DNA of 36,150 bases from Candidatus Parvarchaeota archaeon (GCA_023261805.1 JAGDXV010000012.1:1-36150); one strand, 5' to 3'; shown: positions 1 to 7,361, counted from the stretch's first letter. Notes: generated from the sequence alone by a model not told the origin. Translations and numbers: made by a program.

Positions 1-664
1 CGGGGGTGCCTATCTTAATGATCTTCCCATGGTCTATTATAGCAATTCTATCACACAATGAATCGGCTTCCTCAAGATAATGCGTCGTAAGAAACAAGGT
101 CATCCTGTACTGCTTCTTCATGCTTCTTATGTATTTCCACATCACACTTCTAGTTTGTACATCCAATCCTAAGGTGGGCTCATCCAAAAATAGTAGCTTT
201 GGATGATTCACAAGACCCATTGCCAATTCCAGCCTTCTCCTCATTCCGCCCGAGTATGTATTGACTTTTCTCTTTGCTGCCTGGACGAGCTCGACCATCG
301 AAAGAAGATCAGCTATTCTTTTCTTTGATACACTTCGCGGAAGGCCATACATGTCCGCCATCAGAAGCATGTTATCATACCCTGTTAAATCCTCATCGGC
401 TGTATACTCCTGCGGGACTACGCCTATCAATGACCTCACAGTATTCTGTTCTTTGGAGATATCATGCCCTAATATCTTTGCTTTTCCTTCGGAAGGAGAC
501 AGCAAGGTCGTCAACATCTTTATGGTCGTACTTTTACCCGCGCCATTAGGACCCAGAAATCCGAATATTTCTCCTTCATAAACATCAAAGCGTATATGGT
601 CCACCGCAGTAAAGTTACCAAATTTCTTCGTTAACCCATCTACATTGATGACCGAATTTTGCAT
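1..664 (-). CDS. ABC transporter ATP-binding subunit, DrrA/ABC-2 type (partial, C-terminus off left edge)
   Basis: This gene reads leftward from an ATG at 664-662 and stays open to base 1, so about 221 N-terminal residues are present. It is a cytoplasmic ATPase that should power an ABC-2 type exporter (drug, lipid or polysaccharide); the permease is expected beyond the left edge. The translation shows all nucleotide-binding motifs in order: Walker A GPNGAGKST near residue 38, a Q-loop VPQE, the signature YSGGMRRRLELA, Walker B LLFLDEPTLGLD and the H-loop TTHYLEEAD. YSGGM with LGLD is typical of the DrrA/CcmA-like group. A TATA-like box about 25 bases upstream suggests a leaderless mRNA, and an inverted repeat overlaps the upstream side of that promoter. 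The exported substrate cannot be told from the ATPase. Confidence 0.93.
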   Translation of the reverse strand, partial: MQNSVINVDGLTKKFGNFTAVDHIRFDVYEGEIFGFLGPNGAGKSTTIKMLTTLLSPSEGKAKILGHDISKEQNTVRSLIGVVPQEYTADEDLTGYDNMLLMADMYGLPRSVSKKRIADLLSMVELVQAAKRKVNTYSGGMRRRLELAMGLVNHPKLLFLDEPTLGLDVQTRSVMWKYIRSMKKQYRMTLFLTTHYLEEADSLCDRIAIIDHGKIIKIGTP

Positions 665-682
665 TTAATTTATAATCATCTC

Positions 683-693
683 TTATTTATAAA
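683..693 (-). promoter_or_regulatory. TATA box of the ABC ATPase gene
   Basis: On the minus strand the sequence TTTATAAATAA is centred about 25 bases before the ATG at 664. That is the normal archaeal TATA-to-start distance, so transcription would begin at or next to the start codon. Confidence 0.5.
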
Positions 694-694
694 T

Positions 695-711
695 ATATCG
701 TTTTTCGATAT
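695..711. promoter_or_regulatory. inverted repeat beside the ABC promoter, possible operator
   Basis: ATATCG and CGATAT form a perfect 6-base inverted repeat around TTTTT. It lies where the BRE/TFB site of the minus-strand promoter should be, so a bound dimeric repressor could block initiation. No regulator gene of an ABC-drug type is seen next to it, so the role is inference. Confidence 0.3.
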
Positions 712-759
712 CGAATAAGAACATAATTATTAAAAGCAAAGAAGTAAATAAATAAAGAA

Positions 760-1680
760 ATGACAACCTCGTTACTTTTTTGCGAAGACAGAGAAAGCAG
801 ATTGAATGATCTGAAATCAAAGCTTATAGAAAGTATTGGAGGAATGAACGTATACTTGTGGAAAGACAAAAATGAAATTATCCTCACAGCAGAAGATTAT
901 CCAAAGACTATCAATACCGTGCTTAAGATATTGTCAATTTCCGAAAATGCAATACTGTATTTAAATGGGTTATCTGCTTACACCGCCGAGTTGGCTATAG
1001 CATTGGAATATAGTGATGTAAAGAACAAAGTGATCGTATATGATGATGAGGATGTTCTTAAGAAATTCAGAGAATTCTTCAAAAAATACAAGATAAGCCA
1101 GGCCAATTGTATAAATATCAATGAGAAGAACGTGTATGAACCCATAAAACGCGAAGAGAAAGGAGAAAAGGCTGTTATGTCTATAGACAAGAATTTTGTC
1201 GTCAAAGGGATAGGAGACGTAGCTATAGGTTTCATCGTTAATGGTTCAATCAAAAAAGGCGACCGTCTGTCCTTACTCCCATCAAAGGATAAAATTGTGA
1301 TCAAGAATATTCAAATCATGGATGTCGATGTAAATGATGCTAGAGCAGGAGAGTATGTAGGATTAGCTCTAGGAGGAACGAACGAAATGAAGGTGAAGAA
1401 TAGCTATTTCATATCAAGTGATGATGTGATTGCCAAGTCTTTTGAAGTTAAAACGGATGTGTGCGAACTGTACGGACAAGACATCTTCAACAAGCAGTTC
1501 TCCTGTGCAGTTTTTGGACAAAATCTAAAAGCGATACTGACCACAGAAAACGGTAAAACAAAAATCAACTTCGATTATTTTGTACCCGAATTTTCAAGTC
1601 TTACACTAGCTGATTCAAGCTTACAGCCTGGAAAAAACAGAATAGTTGGAAAGGTCACCACAAACAAAAACCATCTATAA
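760..1680 (+). CDS. SelB-like (aSelBL-type) translation factor homologue with degenerate G domain
   Basis: A 306-residue protein. Residues about 138-225 look like domain II of SelB/EF1A-type factors: FVVKGIGDVAIGFIVNGSIK, then KKGDRLSLLPS, IKNIQIMDVDV and ARAGEYVGLAL, in the same order as in SelB domain II. Residues about 226-306 would be a domain III beta barrel. The first 130 residues should be the GTPase domain, but no P-loop, DxxG or NKxD motif is present. Archaeal SelB-like (aSelBL) proteins are known from archaea without selenocysteine; they lack the SECIS-binding C-terminal domain, and some have a severely disrupted GTPase domain. This protein fits that group. It may bind a particular aminoacyl-tRNA or the ribosome. 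It stands alone, 95 bases from the divergent ABC gene. Function is unproven. Confidence 0.7.
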   Translation: MTTSLLFCEDRESRLNDLKSKLIESIGGMNVYLWKDKNEIILTAEDYPKTINTVLKILSISENAILYLNGLSAYTAELAIALEYSDVKNKVIVYDDEDVLKKFREFFKKYKISQANCININEKNVYEPIKREEKGEKAVMSIDKNFVVKGIGDVAIGFIVNGSIKKGDRLSLLPSKDKIVIKNIQIMDVDVNDARAGEYVGLALGGTNEMKVKNSYFISSDDVIAKSFEVKTDVCELYGQDIFNKQFSCAVFGQNLKAILTTENGKTKINFDYFVPEFSSLTLADSSLQPGKNRIVGKVTTNKNHL

Positions 1681-1704
1681 ATAAAAGAAAAATGAAATAA
1701 GTAT

Positions 1705-1794
1705 ATGCATCATATTACTATTGAAGAAGAGATGAAACCAGTATTAAAAGAATCCTTCGCCGATCAAATTCAGTTAAAATTATCAATTGAATGA
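1705..1794 (+). CDS. possible 29-residue small protein overlapping the next start (ATGA)
   Basis: A short frame opens with ATG at 1705 and ends with a TGA at 1792-1794, inside the ATGA that begins the next gene. It starts MHHITIEEEMKP and is acidic at its N-terminus. The 4-base stop-start overlap is the pattern of coupled genes in this window, which is the only argument for it. It has no recognised family and could be chance. Confidence 0.2.
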   Translation: MHHITIEEEMKPVLKESFADQIQLKLSIE

Positions 1795-2303
1795 GTATGC
1801 AACTTACAATCTGTGGTGTTGATGCAGGAAAAAACACTGCTATAGCGGTGCTTGGAATGGACGGAAAACTGCTGCATCTGGAGAGCTTCAAGAACAAAAA
1901 ATATGAGGAAGTAGCCCGTGTGATAAGTACATACGGGAAAACATTGATCGTCGCGACAGATGTAAATCCTCCTCCGAAAACAGTCAGAAAAATTGCCTCT
2001 TCACTAAACTCTAAGCTTTTCTATCCAGCCAAACAGTTTAAAAAGAAACAGAAATACAATGTCACACAAGCTTATAATGAAATCATATCAAACTCGCATG
2101 AAAGGGATGCGCTTGCATCTGCTATGAAGGCATATAAAAAGTATACAGGCTTGATCATGAAAATTGAGCGGTTTGTTGGTTATTCCGATGAAGAATACAA
2201 AGAAGAAATAATATATGATATAATAAGACATCTTTATCCGAACATCAAAAGCGCCCTGGGAAAAACAAAGGTCATAAATAACAATCAGCAAATTAACTCC
2301 TAA
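1791..2303 (+). CDS. DUF460 RNase H-fold (RuvC/YqgF-like) protein, short form
   Basis: A 170-residue protein with the hallmarks of archaeal DUF460 (COG2433, a possible RNase H-fold nuclease): an N-terminal GVDAGKNTAIAVLG strand-turn carrying the first acidic residue, VATDVNPPPKTVRKIASSLN, and SHERDALASAMKAYKKY with a conserved late Asp. Usual family members are several hundred residues and continue into a long coiled-coil C-terminal half; here the protein stops soon after the nuclease-like domain with a short lysine-rich tail. Translation could also start at the Met two codons on. Its substrate is unknown even in the full-length family. The SDR gene follows 49 bases later behind its own TATA box. 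Confidence 0.75.
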   Translation: MSMQLTICGVDAGKNTAIAVLGMDGKLLHLESFKNKKYEEVARVISTYGKTLIVATDVNPPPKTVRKIASSLNSKLFYPAKQFKKKQKYNVTQAYNEIISNSHERDALASAMKAYKKYTGLIMKIERFVGYSDEEYKEEIIYDIIRHLYPNIKSALGKTKVINNNQQINS

Positions 2304-2308
2304 GAAAG

Positions 2309-2345
2309 TTTATATATATCTATGGCTGATTCTATAGTAAGGTGA
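2309..2345 (+). promoter_or_regulatory. promoter and ribosome binding site of the SDR gene
   Basis: TTTATATATAT at 2309-2319 is a strong TATA-like element. GGTGA at 2341-2345 lies seven bases before the ATG at 2353 and matches the archaeal anti-Shine-Dalgarno end. This gene therefore appears to have a short leader with a Shine-Dalgarno site. Confidence 0.5.
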
Positions 2346-2352
2346 AATAAAG

Positions 2353-3135
2353 ATGCCTACAAATGTAAAAGATCTTTTTGATTTAAGTGGCAAATCGGCT
2401 ATAGTCACCGGAGCATCCAGCGGCTTAGGGATAAGCTTTACCGAAGCGATGGCTGAGGCGGGGGCAGATGTACTAATCTGCGCAAGAAGAGAGGAAAAGC
2501 TCATAGAAAATGCAAATAGGATCGCTTCCTATACCAAAAGGCAGGTAATTCCATTGAAAGCAGATCTCACAAAAGAAGAAGACATCATAAATGTCGTTAA
2601 AACTGCTGAAGAGAAGTTCGGAAAAATTGATATACTCATAAACAATGCGGGTGTTGCCGTAGCCGGTCCCTCCGTGCAATTAACTAAAGAGGACTGGCAG
2701 AAAGTGATAGATGTTGATATATCAGCTGTCTTCCTTCTTTCTAAGCAAGTGATAATGAGCATGATAAACCACAATGTAAAAGGAAGAATAATAAATATAG
2801 CATCAATATACGGTTTGTTTGGGGACATAGTTCCTGCAGCACCTTATTACGCGAGCAAGGGAGCAGTCGTTAATCTGACTAGAGCCCTGGCTGTTGAGTT
2901 TGCACCACAAAATATACGTGTGAACGCGATAGCACCAGGGTATTTCCCAAGCGAGATGACACAGGACATACTTAAGGACAAAATTTTACTGGAGCACATT
3001 GAGCAGAGAACACCTATGGGAAGAGTGGGAGACCCAAACGAGCTTAAAGGTGCCGCAGTATTCCTGGCCTCAGATGCCTCCTCATACATCACCGGACATA
3101 TATTGGCCGTAGATGGTGGATGGAGCTCAGTCTGA
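2353..3135 (+). CDS. SDR-family NAD(P)-dependent oxidoreductase
   Basis: A 260-residue classical short-chain dehydrogenase of normal length. The Rossmann motif TGASSGLG lies at 19-26, NNAG at 97-100, the catalytic Ser at 151, YxxxK at 165-169 and the PG of the cofactor loop near 194; the C-terminus ends in the common VDGGW. Arginines at 45-46 after the second strand suggest NADP(H) is preferred. Closest textbook relatives are FabG and glucose 1-dehydrogenase, but fatty-acid synthesis is not expected in an archaeon and the substrate cannot be assigned. The next gene begins five bases after its stop, so the two unknown proteins downstream are probably co-transcribed with it. Confidence 0.9.
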   Translation: MPTNVKDLFDLSGKSAIVTGASSGLGISFTEAMAEAGADVLICARREEKLIENANRIASYTKRQVIPLKADLTKEEDIINVVKTAEEKFGKIDILINNAGVAVAGPSVQLTKEDWQKVIDVDISAVFLLSKQVIMSMINHNVKGRIINIASIYGLFGDIVPAAPYYASKGAVVNLTRALAVEFAPQNIRVNAIAPGYFPSEMTQDILKDKILLEHIEQRTPMGRVGDPNELKGAAVFLASDASSYITGHILAVDGGWSSV

Positions 3136-3139
3136 AAAG

Positions 3140-3670
3140 ATGAAAATTCAATACGAAATTGATCCAGAAGAACTGAAAAGAAAAACGCTGGAGCGATTAC
3201 TTTTAGAGGAATATTTTTGGGGTGAATATGAGGACTGGGCAGGAAGAACCGTTTATCTGAAATATACCCAAAAAGGGATGAGTATAGAATGGCCAGACAG
3301 AAAACCTAAAAATAAATATTACGACCCAAGAGACACAGCTAGTGCGAATGCTGATGCTTCTAGATTTGATCCGCGCATTCCGCTTGGGAAATACAATTTA
3401 ATATTAAGAAATTTTTACGAAGAAAACGGAGTTAAAGTTCTATCTATGGAGTCTCCATACAATTTGTTGTACACTTTTTACATAAAGGAAGAGGGTGAAA
3501 AACCCATACTGAAAAGATTCAGTACGAAAAGCAGCAGGAATTTCTATTCAAATTACTCAGCTCCTAGGGATATCAGCATTAGAATAATACTTAATAAAAA
3601 CAACAATATAAGCACCGACACAGCAACGAAAAGAATAAATATGCTTGCTGATATTAAAAATCTATGGTAG
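3140..3670 (+). CDS. hypothetical protein, tandem paralogue A
   Basis: About 176 residues, not recognised. I chose the ATG at 3140, just after the SDR stop, over an in-frame ATG at 3113 that would overlap the SDR coding end. It has no signal peptide or membrane segment and is rich in charged and aromatic residues. It opens with a helix-like segment (EELKRKTLERLLLEEYFWGE), passes through YDPRDTAS and FDPRIPLGKYNL, then beta-rich sequence. The next gene has the same plan: an opening ELLERDYTVG, then RDPRIYFRLDKVKL. The two are probably diverged duplicates. Co-transcription with the SDR gene is likely from spacing. No function is proposed. Confidence 0.7.
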   Translation: MKIQYEIDPEELKRKTLERLLLEEYFWGEYEDWAGRTVYLKYTQKGMSIEWPDRKPKNKYYDPRDTASANADASRFDPRIPLGKYNLILRNFYEENGVKVLSMESPYNLLYTFYIKEEGEKPILKRFSTKSSRNFYSNYSAPRDISIRIILNKNNNISTDTATKRINMLADIKNLW

Positions 3671-4131
3671 CAAATATGAATTTAGCGTATCAAGTCGAAG
3701 GATATGAAGTAAAAAACAAAGCTCTTGATGAATTACTTGAAAGAGACTATACGGTGGGCCAAAATGTTAATCCAAACAACAAGGGGTTTTATACAACATA
3801 TGAATACATGTCAAATAGAATCAAAGTAATTTGGGAAACAAGAGAATCAACTGAAATATACAATCTCAAAGACATGAATGACTTAAAGAATTCGGTAGGA
3901 AGATGGTATTTTAATCGGGACCCGAGGATATACTTTAGACTTGATAAAGTAAAGCTTGTTGACGTGAACAAACGCATCGCTCCAAATTCCATCACCTATG
4001 AACTGGAATTCAATTTTGAGCCTAGAGGAATCGGAGGAAAACTTAACATTAAAAACAGCCATATAACTGATTTCTCCATACAAAACCCTTACAAAAAGGA
4101 GTACTGGAGCCACATTAAATTGTTCTTGTAG
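3664..4131 (+). CDS. hypothetical protein, tandem paralogue B
   Basis: A 155-residue unrecognised soluble protein. Its ATG at 3664 overlaps the last codons and stop of the preceding gene; a second Met lies four codons on. Residues about 18-31 (ALDELLERDYTVGQ) and the later RDPRIYF align by eye with paralogue A, and both alternate short beta strands with polar turns. The gene ends 16 bases before the 3' end of convergent hisS. Nothing in the sequence indicates catalysis or binding. Confidence 0.68.
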   Translation: MVANMNLAYQVEGYEVKNKALDELLERDYTVGQNVNPNNKGFYTTYEYMSNRIKVIWETRESTEIYNLKDMNDLKNSVGRWYFNRDPRIYFRLDKVKLVDVNKRIAPNSITYELEFNFEPRGIGGKLNIKNSHITDFSIQNPYKKEYWSHIKLFL

Positions 4132-4147
4132 AAAGAAAAAACAAAGA

Positions 4148-5344
4148 TCACAAAGACGACTCGCTTACTTTCTTCTCTTCTTTCGTTTTAAGATCTCTAA
4201 TGGTGACTTTACCCTCAGCTAGGTCTTTATTTCCGACAATTACGGCATAGCGTATCCTTTTTGCATTACAGTAGTCTAATGCTTTCTTCAATGATTCACC
4301 AAGAATCAAATCTGTACTAACCATACTATCCCTGAGTCTCATAGCTATCTCTGTTGCTTTTTTATCATTGTCAACAGAAATTATACAGTATTTCTCTGAG
4401 AAGTCTATTTTGTTCCTCTGACCTAATATCTCCATCGCCCTGTCAAAGCCTAAAGTTCCGCCGACGACAGGTATTTCCACATCAAATTTCTTTCCAAGGC
4501 CGTCGTATCTTCCACCACCAGATACGGTTCCCTTGTACTCCTTCGCATAAGATATAAATTCAAAGATATTTCCATCGTAATAATCCAACCCACGAACAAG
4601 AGAATTATCTATTTTTACATTTGTTATACTGTAATCCTTCAGATAATCGACCAGCTTAAATATTTCATCTCTCCCCTGTCCTTCAGCAGGTTCGTCTGAG
4701 GAGATATATTCAAGAAGTCCTTTAGCCTTTTCTGAGCCTATAAGCTTGTCTAGAAGTTCCTTCACTCCCTTTTCGCCTATTTTGTCCAGTTTATCTACTG
4801 TCCTCATGACCTCAAGACCAGTTAAAAATGGTATTCCTAATTCATCTATCTTTGACTGAAGAGCTTTCCTGTTGTTGATGTGTATATCGTACTCTTTTAT
4901 CCCTATTGCCTGAAAAGCAGAATGTATACAGGCTATAACTTCTGCATCATAAAAAATAGACTTGCTTCCATATATATCAACATCTGCTTGAATAAATTCT
5001 CTGTATCTTCCTTTTGAAACGTCCTCGTATCTCCAGACAGGTCCAACAGAGTAAGCCTTTATCGGTTTGGGTATACTTTTATTTTCTATGACTGCCTTAA
5101 GCTTCGAGATGGTATGCTCCGGACGGAGAGCCAGTTTTTCGCCCTTCTTGTCGCTGAAAGTATACATCTGAGATTCTATCTCCGGCCCCGACTTCTGCGA
5201 AAACAGGGAAAAGTACTCCAAAGCCGGTGTTTCTATCGGCTCAAAGTTGAATGCCTTATAAACATCGACTATCGTCTGAAGAACTTTCTGCCTAAGTATG
5301 GCTTCTTCCCCTACAAAGTACTTTACTCCCTTCACTGTTTCCAT
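4148..5344 (-). CDS. hisS: histidyl-tRNA synthetase
   Basis: Charges tRNA-His with histidine in the cytoplasm. About 398 residues, a little short for the family. Visible class II features are the KGVKYFVGEEAILRQ start, motif 2 around VWRYEDVSKGRYREFIQADVD, the histidine-specific motif LVRGLDYYDGNIFEF, motif GGGRYDGL and motif 3 GGTLGFDRAMEIL. The C-terminal anticodon-binding domain follows (RYAVIVGNKDLAEGKVTIRDL). I place the start at the ATG at 5344; an in-frame TTG two codons upstream (5350) is the only longer option and less likely. It shares a palindromic TATA element with divergent sufS; its own leader would be roughly 15-20 bases. Confidence 0.96.
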   Translation of the reverse strand: METVKGVKYFVGEEAILRQKVLQTIVDVYKAFNFEPIETPALEYFSLFSQKSGPEIESQMYTFSDKKGEKLALRPEHTISKLKAVIENKSIPKPIKAYSVGPVWRYEDVSKGRYREFIQADVDIYGSKSIFYDAEVIACIHSAFQAIGIKEYDIHINNRKALQSKIDELGIPFLTGLEVMRTVDKLDKIGEKGVKELLDKLIGSEKAKGLLEYISSDEPAEGQGRDEIFKLVDYLKDYSITNVKIDNSLVRGLDYYDGNIFEFISYAKEYKGTVSGGGRYDGLGKKFDVEIPVVGGTLGFDRAMEILGQRNKIDFSEKYCIISVDNDKKATEIAMRLRDSMVSTDLILGESLKKALDYCNAKRIRYAVIVGNKDLAEGKVTIRDLKTKEEKKVSESSL

Positions 5345-5379
5345 CCTCAAAAACCTTAAAGAATTATCTATTCTTATAG

Positions 5380-5397
5380 ATTAATTTATAAATTAAT
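5380..5397. promoter_or_regulatory. shared palindromic TATA element between hisS and sufS
   Basis: ATTAATTTATAAATTAAT is a perfect 18-base palindrome whose centre lies 26 bases before the sufS ATG and about 44 bases before the hisS ATG. A TATA-binding protein could sit on it in either direction, so it may serve both genes: leaderless for sufS, short leader for hisS. Confidence 0.5.
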
Positions 5398-5414
5398 ATA
5401 ACATTGTTATAATT

Positions 5415-6623
5415 ATGTTTGATCCATACAAGGTAAGAGAAGACTTTCCAATACTTGGAAGGAAGATAAACGGACATAATTTAATATACTTTGATAATGC
5501 AGCGACAACGCAAAAGCCAAACAAAGTTATAGAAGGCATTTCTTATTTCTACAGGGAACTCAATGCAAATCCATTGAGGAGCGTTCATTCTCTCGCTCAA
5601 AATGCTACAAAAGCTTACAATGAAGCCAGAGAAAAGATTGCAAAGTTCATAAATGCTGAACCCGAGGAAATAATATTCGTAAGAAATGCAACAGAAGCTA
5701 TAAACCTTGTATCATTCAGCTTGCCATTCAGGAAAGGAGACAGCGTCGTGACAACATACTTGGAACATCACTCGAACCTTCTCCCTTGGCTTAGACTCAA
5801 GAAAAACGGGATAAATGTAAAAATGGTAGACATAGATGAAAACTATGAGCTTAAAATGGATGATTTCGAGCATCTTCCGCGCAATACAAAGCTGGTTACC
5901 TTCACACATGCTTCAAATGTAACAGGGACGATAACAAATGCAAAAAAGATAATAAAACTCGCACATGAAGCGAGAAGCCTAACACTTGTGGACGCCGCCC
6001 AATCAGTTCCACATATGAAGGTTGATGTGAAAGAGCTGGACTGTGATTTCCTTGCTTTTTCCGGACATAAGATGCTTGGACCCCTTGGTATCGGAGTGCT
6101 ATATATCAAAAAGGACGTGCAAAGGCAGTTATCGACATTTATGGAAGGGGGAGAGATGATTCAAAGCGTCGAGATAAACAAAATAATATATGCTGAACCG
6201 CCTTTGCTGTTCGAAGCTGGAACGCAAAATATAGAAGGGGCGTACGGTCTCGGACTAGCAGTTGATTATCTGAACTCGATAGGTATGAAGAATATCGAAA
6301 GATATGAGGAAAAATTAACAAAATATTTGTATCAAAAAGCCAAAGAAATCAACGGGATAGAGATACTTAGCGGAAAAAGCAAACAATTTGGGCCAATACT
6401 CTCTTTCAATATCCCTGGATTACACTCGCATGACGTCGCTTTCCTATTAGATAAAAAGGGGATAGAGATACGTTCAGGCTTCCACTGCGCCCAGCCACTG
6501 ATAGAGGATAAACTAAAAGCGAATGGAGCCGCAAGGGCAAGTTTATATCTATACAATACAAAAGAGGAGATAGATGCCTTCACAGCAGAATTGAAGGAGA
6601 TCACAAAGCATTTGCATGGATGA
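5415..6623 (+). CDS. sufS: cysteine desulfurase, SufS type
   Basis: A PLP enzyme that takes sulfur from cysteine as a persulfide for iron-sulfur cluster building. Its 402 residues match the SufS/CsdA group. The PLP lysine is K219 in FSGHKMLGPLGIG, and the catalytic cysteine is C358 in RSGFHCAQPL; the short HCA loop is typical of SufS rather than IscS. The N-terminus (VREDFPIL, then YFDNAATTQKPNKVI) is also typical. The next gene, a SufU/IscU-like protein, overlaps its end by eight bases, so sulfur transfer from this enzyme to that partner is likely. No sufBCD is present in the window. Confidence 0.95.
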   Translation: MFDPYKVREDFPILGRKINGHNLIYFDNAATTQKPNKVIEGISYFYRELNANPLRSVHSLAQNATKAYNEAREKIAKFINAEPEEIIFVRNATEAINLVSFSLPFRKGDSVVTTYLEHHSNLLPWLRLKKNGINVKMVDIDENYELKMDDFEHLPRNTKLVTFTHASNVTGTITNAKKIIKLAHEARSLTLVDAAQSVPHMKVDVKELDCDFLAFSGHKMLGPLGIGVLYIKKDVQRQLSTFMEGGEMIQSVEINKIIYAEPPLLFEAGTQNIEGAYGLGLAVDYLNSIGMKNIERYEEKLTKYLYQKAKEINGIEILSGKSKQFGPILSFNIPGLHSHDVAFLLDKKGIEIRSGFHCAQPLIEDKLKANGAARASLYLYNTKEEIDAFTAELKEITKHLHG

Positions 6624-6999
6624 GGATAGATTTTACGAGTTATCTGAACTGTATAAGAATCCTAAGCACAAAGGAAAAATTGAGAATGCCGACTATAAAT
6701 ATGAGGACTTTTCAATATCCTGTGGGGATAGATTCAGCGTTTATCTAAAGACAGAAGGAAAAAAGATAAAAGATGCCTCTTTTGATGGAAATGGATGTGT
6801 CATATCAACCGTTGCTGTATCAAAATTGTGTGACTTTCTCATAGGAAAAGATATCAGTACAATCGAAAAGATGGATCTGAAGGATATAGAAAATCTGCTA
6901 GGAATAGGAAAAATAAGCTCAAGCAGGATCGACTGCGCACTGGTTGGCTTGAAAGCCTTCAAAAGGGCCATAGAATCAAAAAACTCAAATATTTATTGA
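6616..6999 (+). CDS. sufU: SufU/IscU-like sulfur acceptor or Fe-S scaffold
   Basis: A 127-residue IscU/SufU-fold protein. The three conserved cysteines are C36 (ISCGD, with the conserved D38), C61 (GNGCVIST) and C107 (RIDCALVGL). These would bind zinc (SufU as sulfur acceptor) or an assembling cluster (IscU as scaffold); the overlap with sufS favours a SufS partner. The usual NPxCGD is altered to SISCGD. Start at the ATG at 6616 is supported by the eight-base overlap with sufS and by the typical FYELSELYKNPKHKG N-terminus. Lack of the long SufU-specific insertion cannot be judged firmly, so scaffold versus acceptor remains open. Confidence 0.9.
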   Translation: MDEDRFYELSELYKNPKHKGKIENADYKYEDFSISCGDRFSVYLKTEGKKIKDASFDGNGCVISTVAVSKLCDFLIGKDISTIEKMDLKDIENLLGIGKISSSRIDCALVGLKAFKRAIESKNSNIY

Positions 7000-7004
7000 T
7001 AAAG

Positions 7005-7029
7005 GCGCTCTAATGAAGTATGAGAGCGC
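7005..7029. promoter_or_regulatory. inverted repeat enclosing a start codon
   Basis: GCGCTCT at 7005-7011 and AGAGCGC at 7023-7029 form a perfect 7-base inverted repeat with an 11-base loop that ends in the ATG of the next gene. As RNA it would bury the start region if transcripts enter from sufU; a leaderless transcript starting near 7020 would lack the upstream arm. Confidence 0.3.
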
Positions 7030-7361
7030 AGGAGTTGCCTACATCAACGATTTTACTCATAGTCTTAGCTATAATTGTCCTTGTTTTAGTTTTTATTTTT
7101 GTCCTGCATCCGGTCTCGCTGTTCAGTCTTCCCTCTCCAAGCTTAAACCTTACCTCATTCGTGCATAACTGCCAGATAGACTGCGATACAGCTACATCCA
7201 ACAATCCAGCCAATACAGCTTACTGCAAAGATACGATGATTTATCAAGGCAATCTAATACATTGCTATAACATAACTTCATCCGGAAACATTGGAAAAGG
7301 CTCCTGTACATATACAGCAAATAACGGGAGCTTGATCACAGCAAATTCTTCGACTTGCTAG
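7020..7361 (+). CDS. small membrane-anchored cysteine-rich surface protein, possible class III signal peptide
   Basis: A 113-residue protein. Residues 9-31 form one strong hydrophobic helix (LPTSTILLIVLAIIVLVLVF), and the rest is a polar, Asn/Ser/Thr-rich exterior domain with N-glycosylation-like sites and six cysteines, which could form disulfides outside the cell. The N-terminus MRAQELP places R-A-Q directly before the hydrophobic stretch, like an archaeal prepilin (class III) signal cut by PibD/FlaK-type peptidase; the Glu after Gln fits that motif imperfectly. The giant surface protein at 15986 begins in a similar way (KAQS). Start codon ATG at 7020 is inside an inverted repeat. No family recognised. 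Confidence 0.6.
   Translation: MRAQELPTSTILLIVLAIIVLVLVFIFVLHPVSLFSLPSPSLNLTSFVHNCQIDCDTATSNNPANTAYCKDTMIYQGNLIHCYNITSSGNIGKGSCTYTANNGSLITANSSTC

Noticed and set aside
261-581. Plus-strand frames in the first 600 bases
   Set aside because: They are antisense to the ABC ATPase, whose Walker and signature motifs are clear on the minus strand.
3113-3139. Longer start for paralogue A
   Set aside because: It would read through the end of the SDR gene; ATG 3140 sits just after that stop.
5345-5350. TTG start for hisS
   Set aside because: It adds only two codons and an ATG follows directly.
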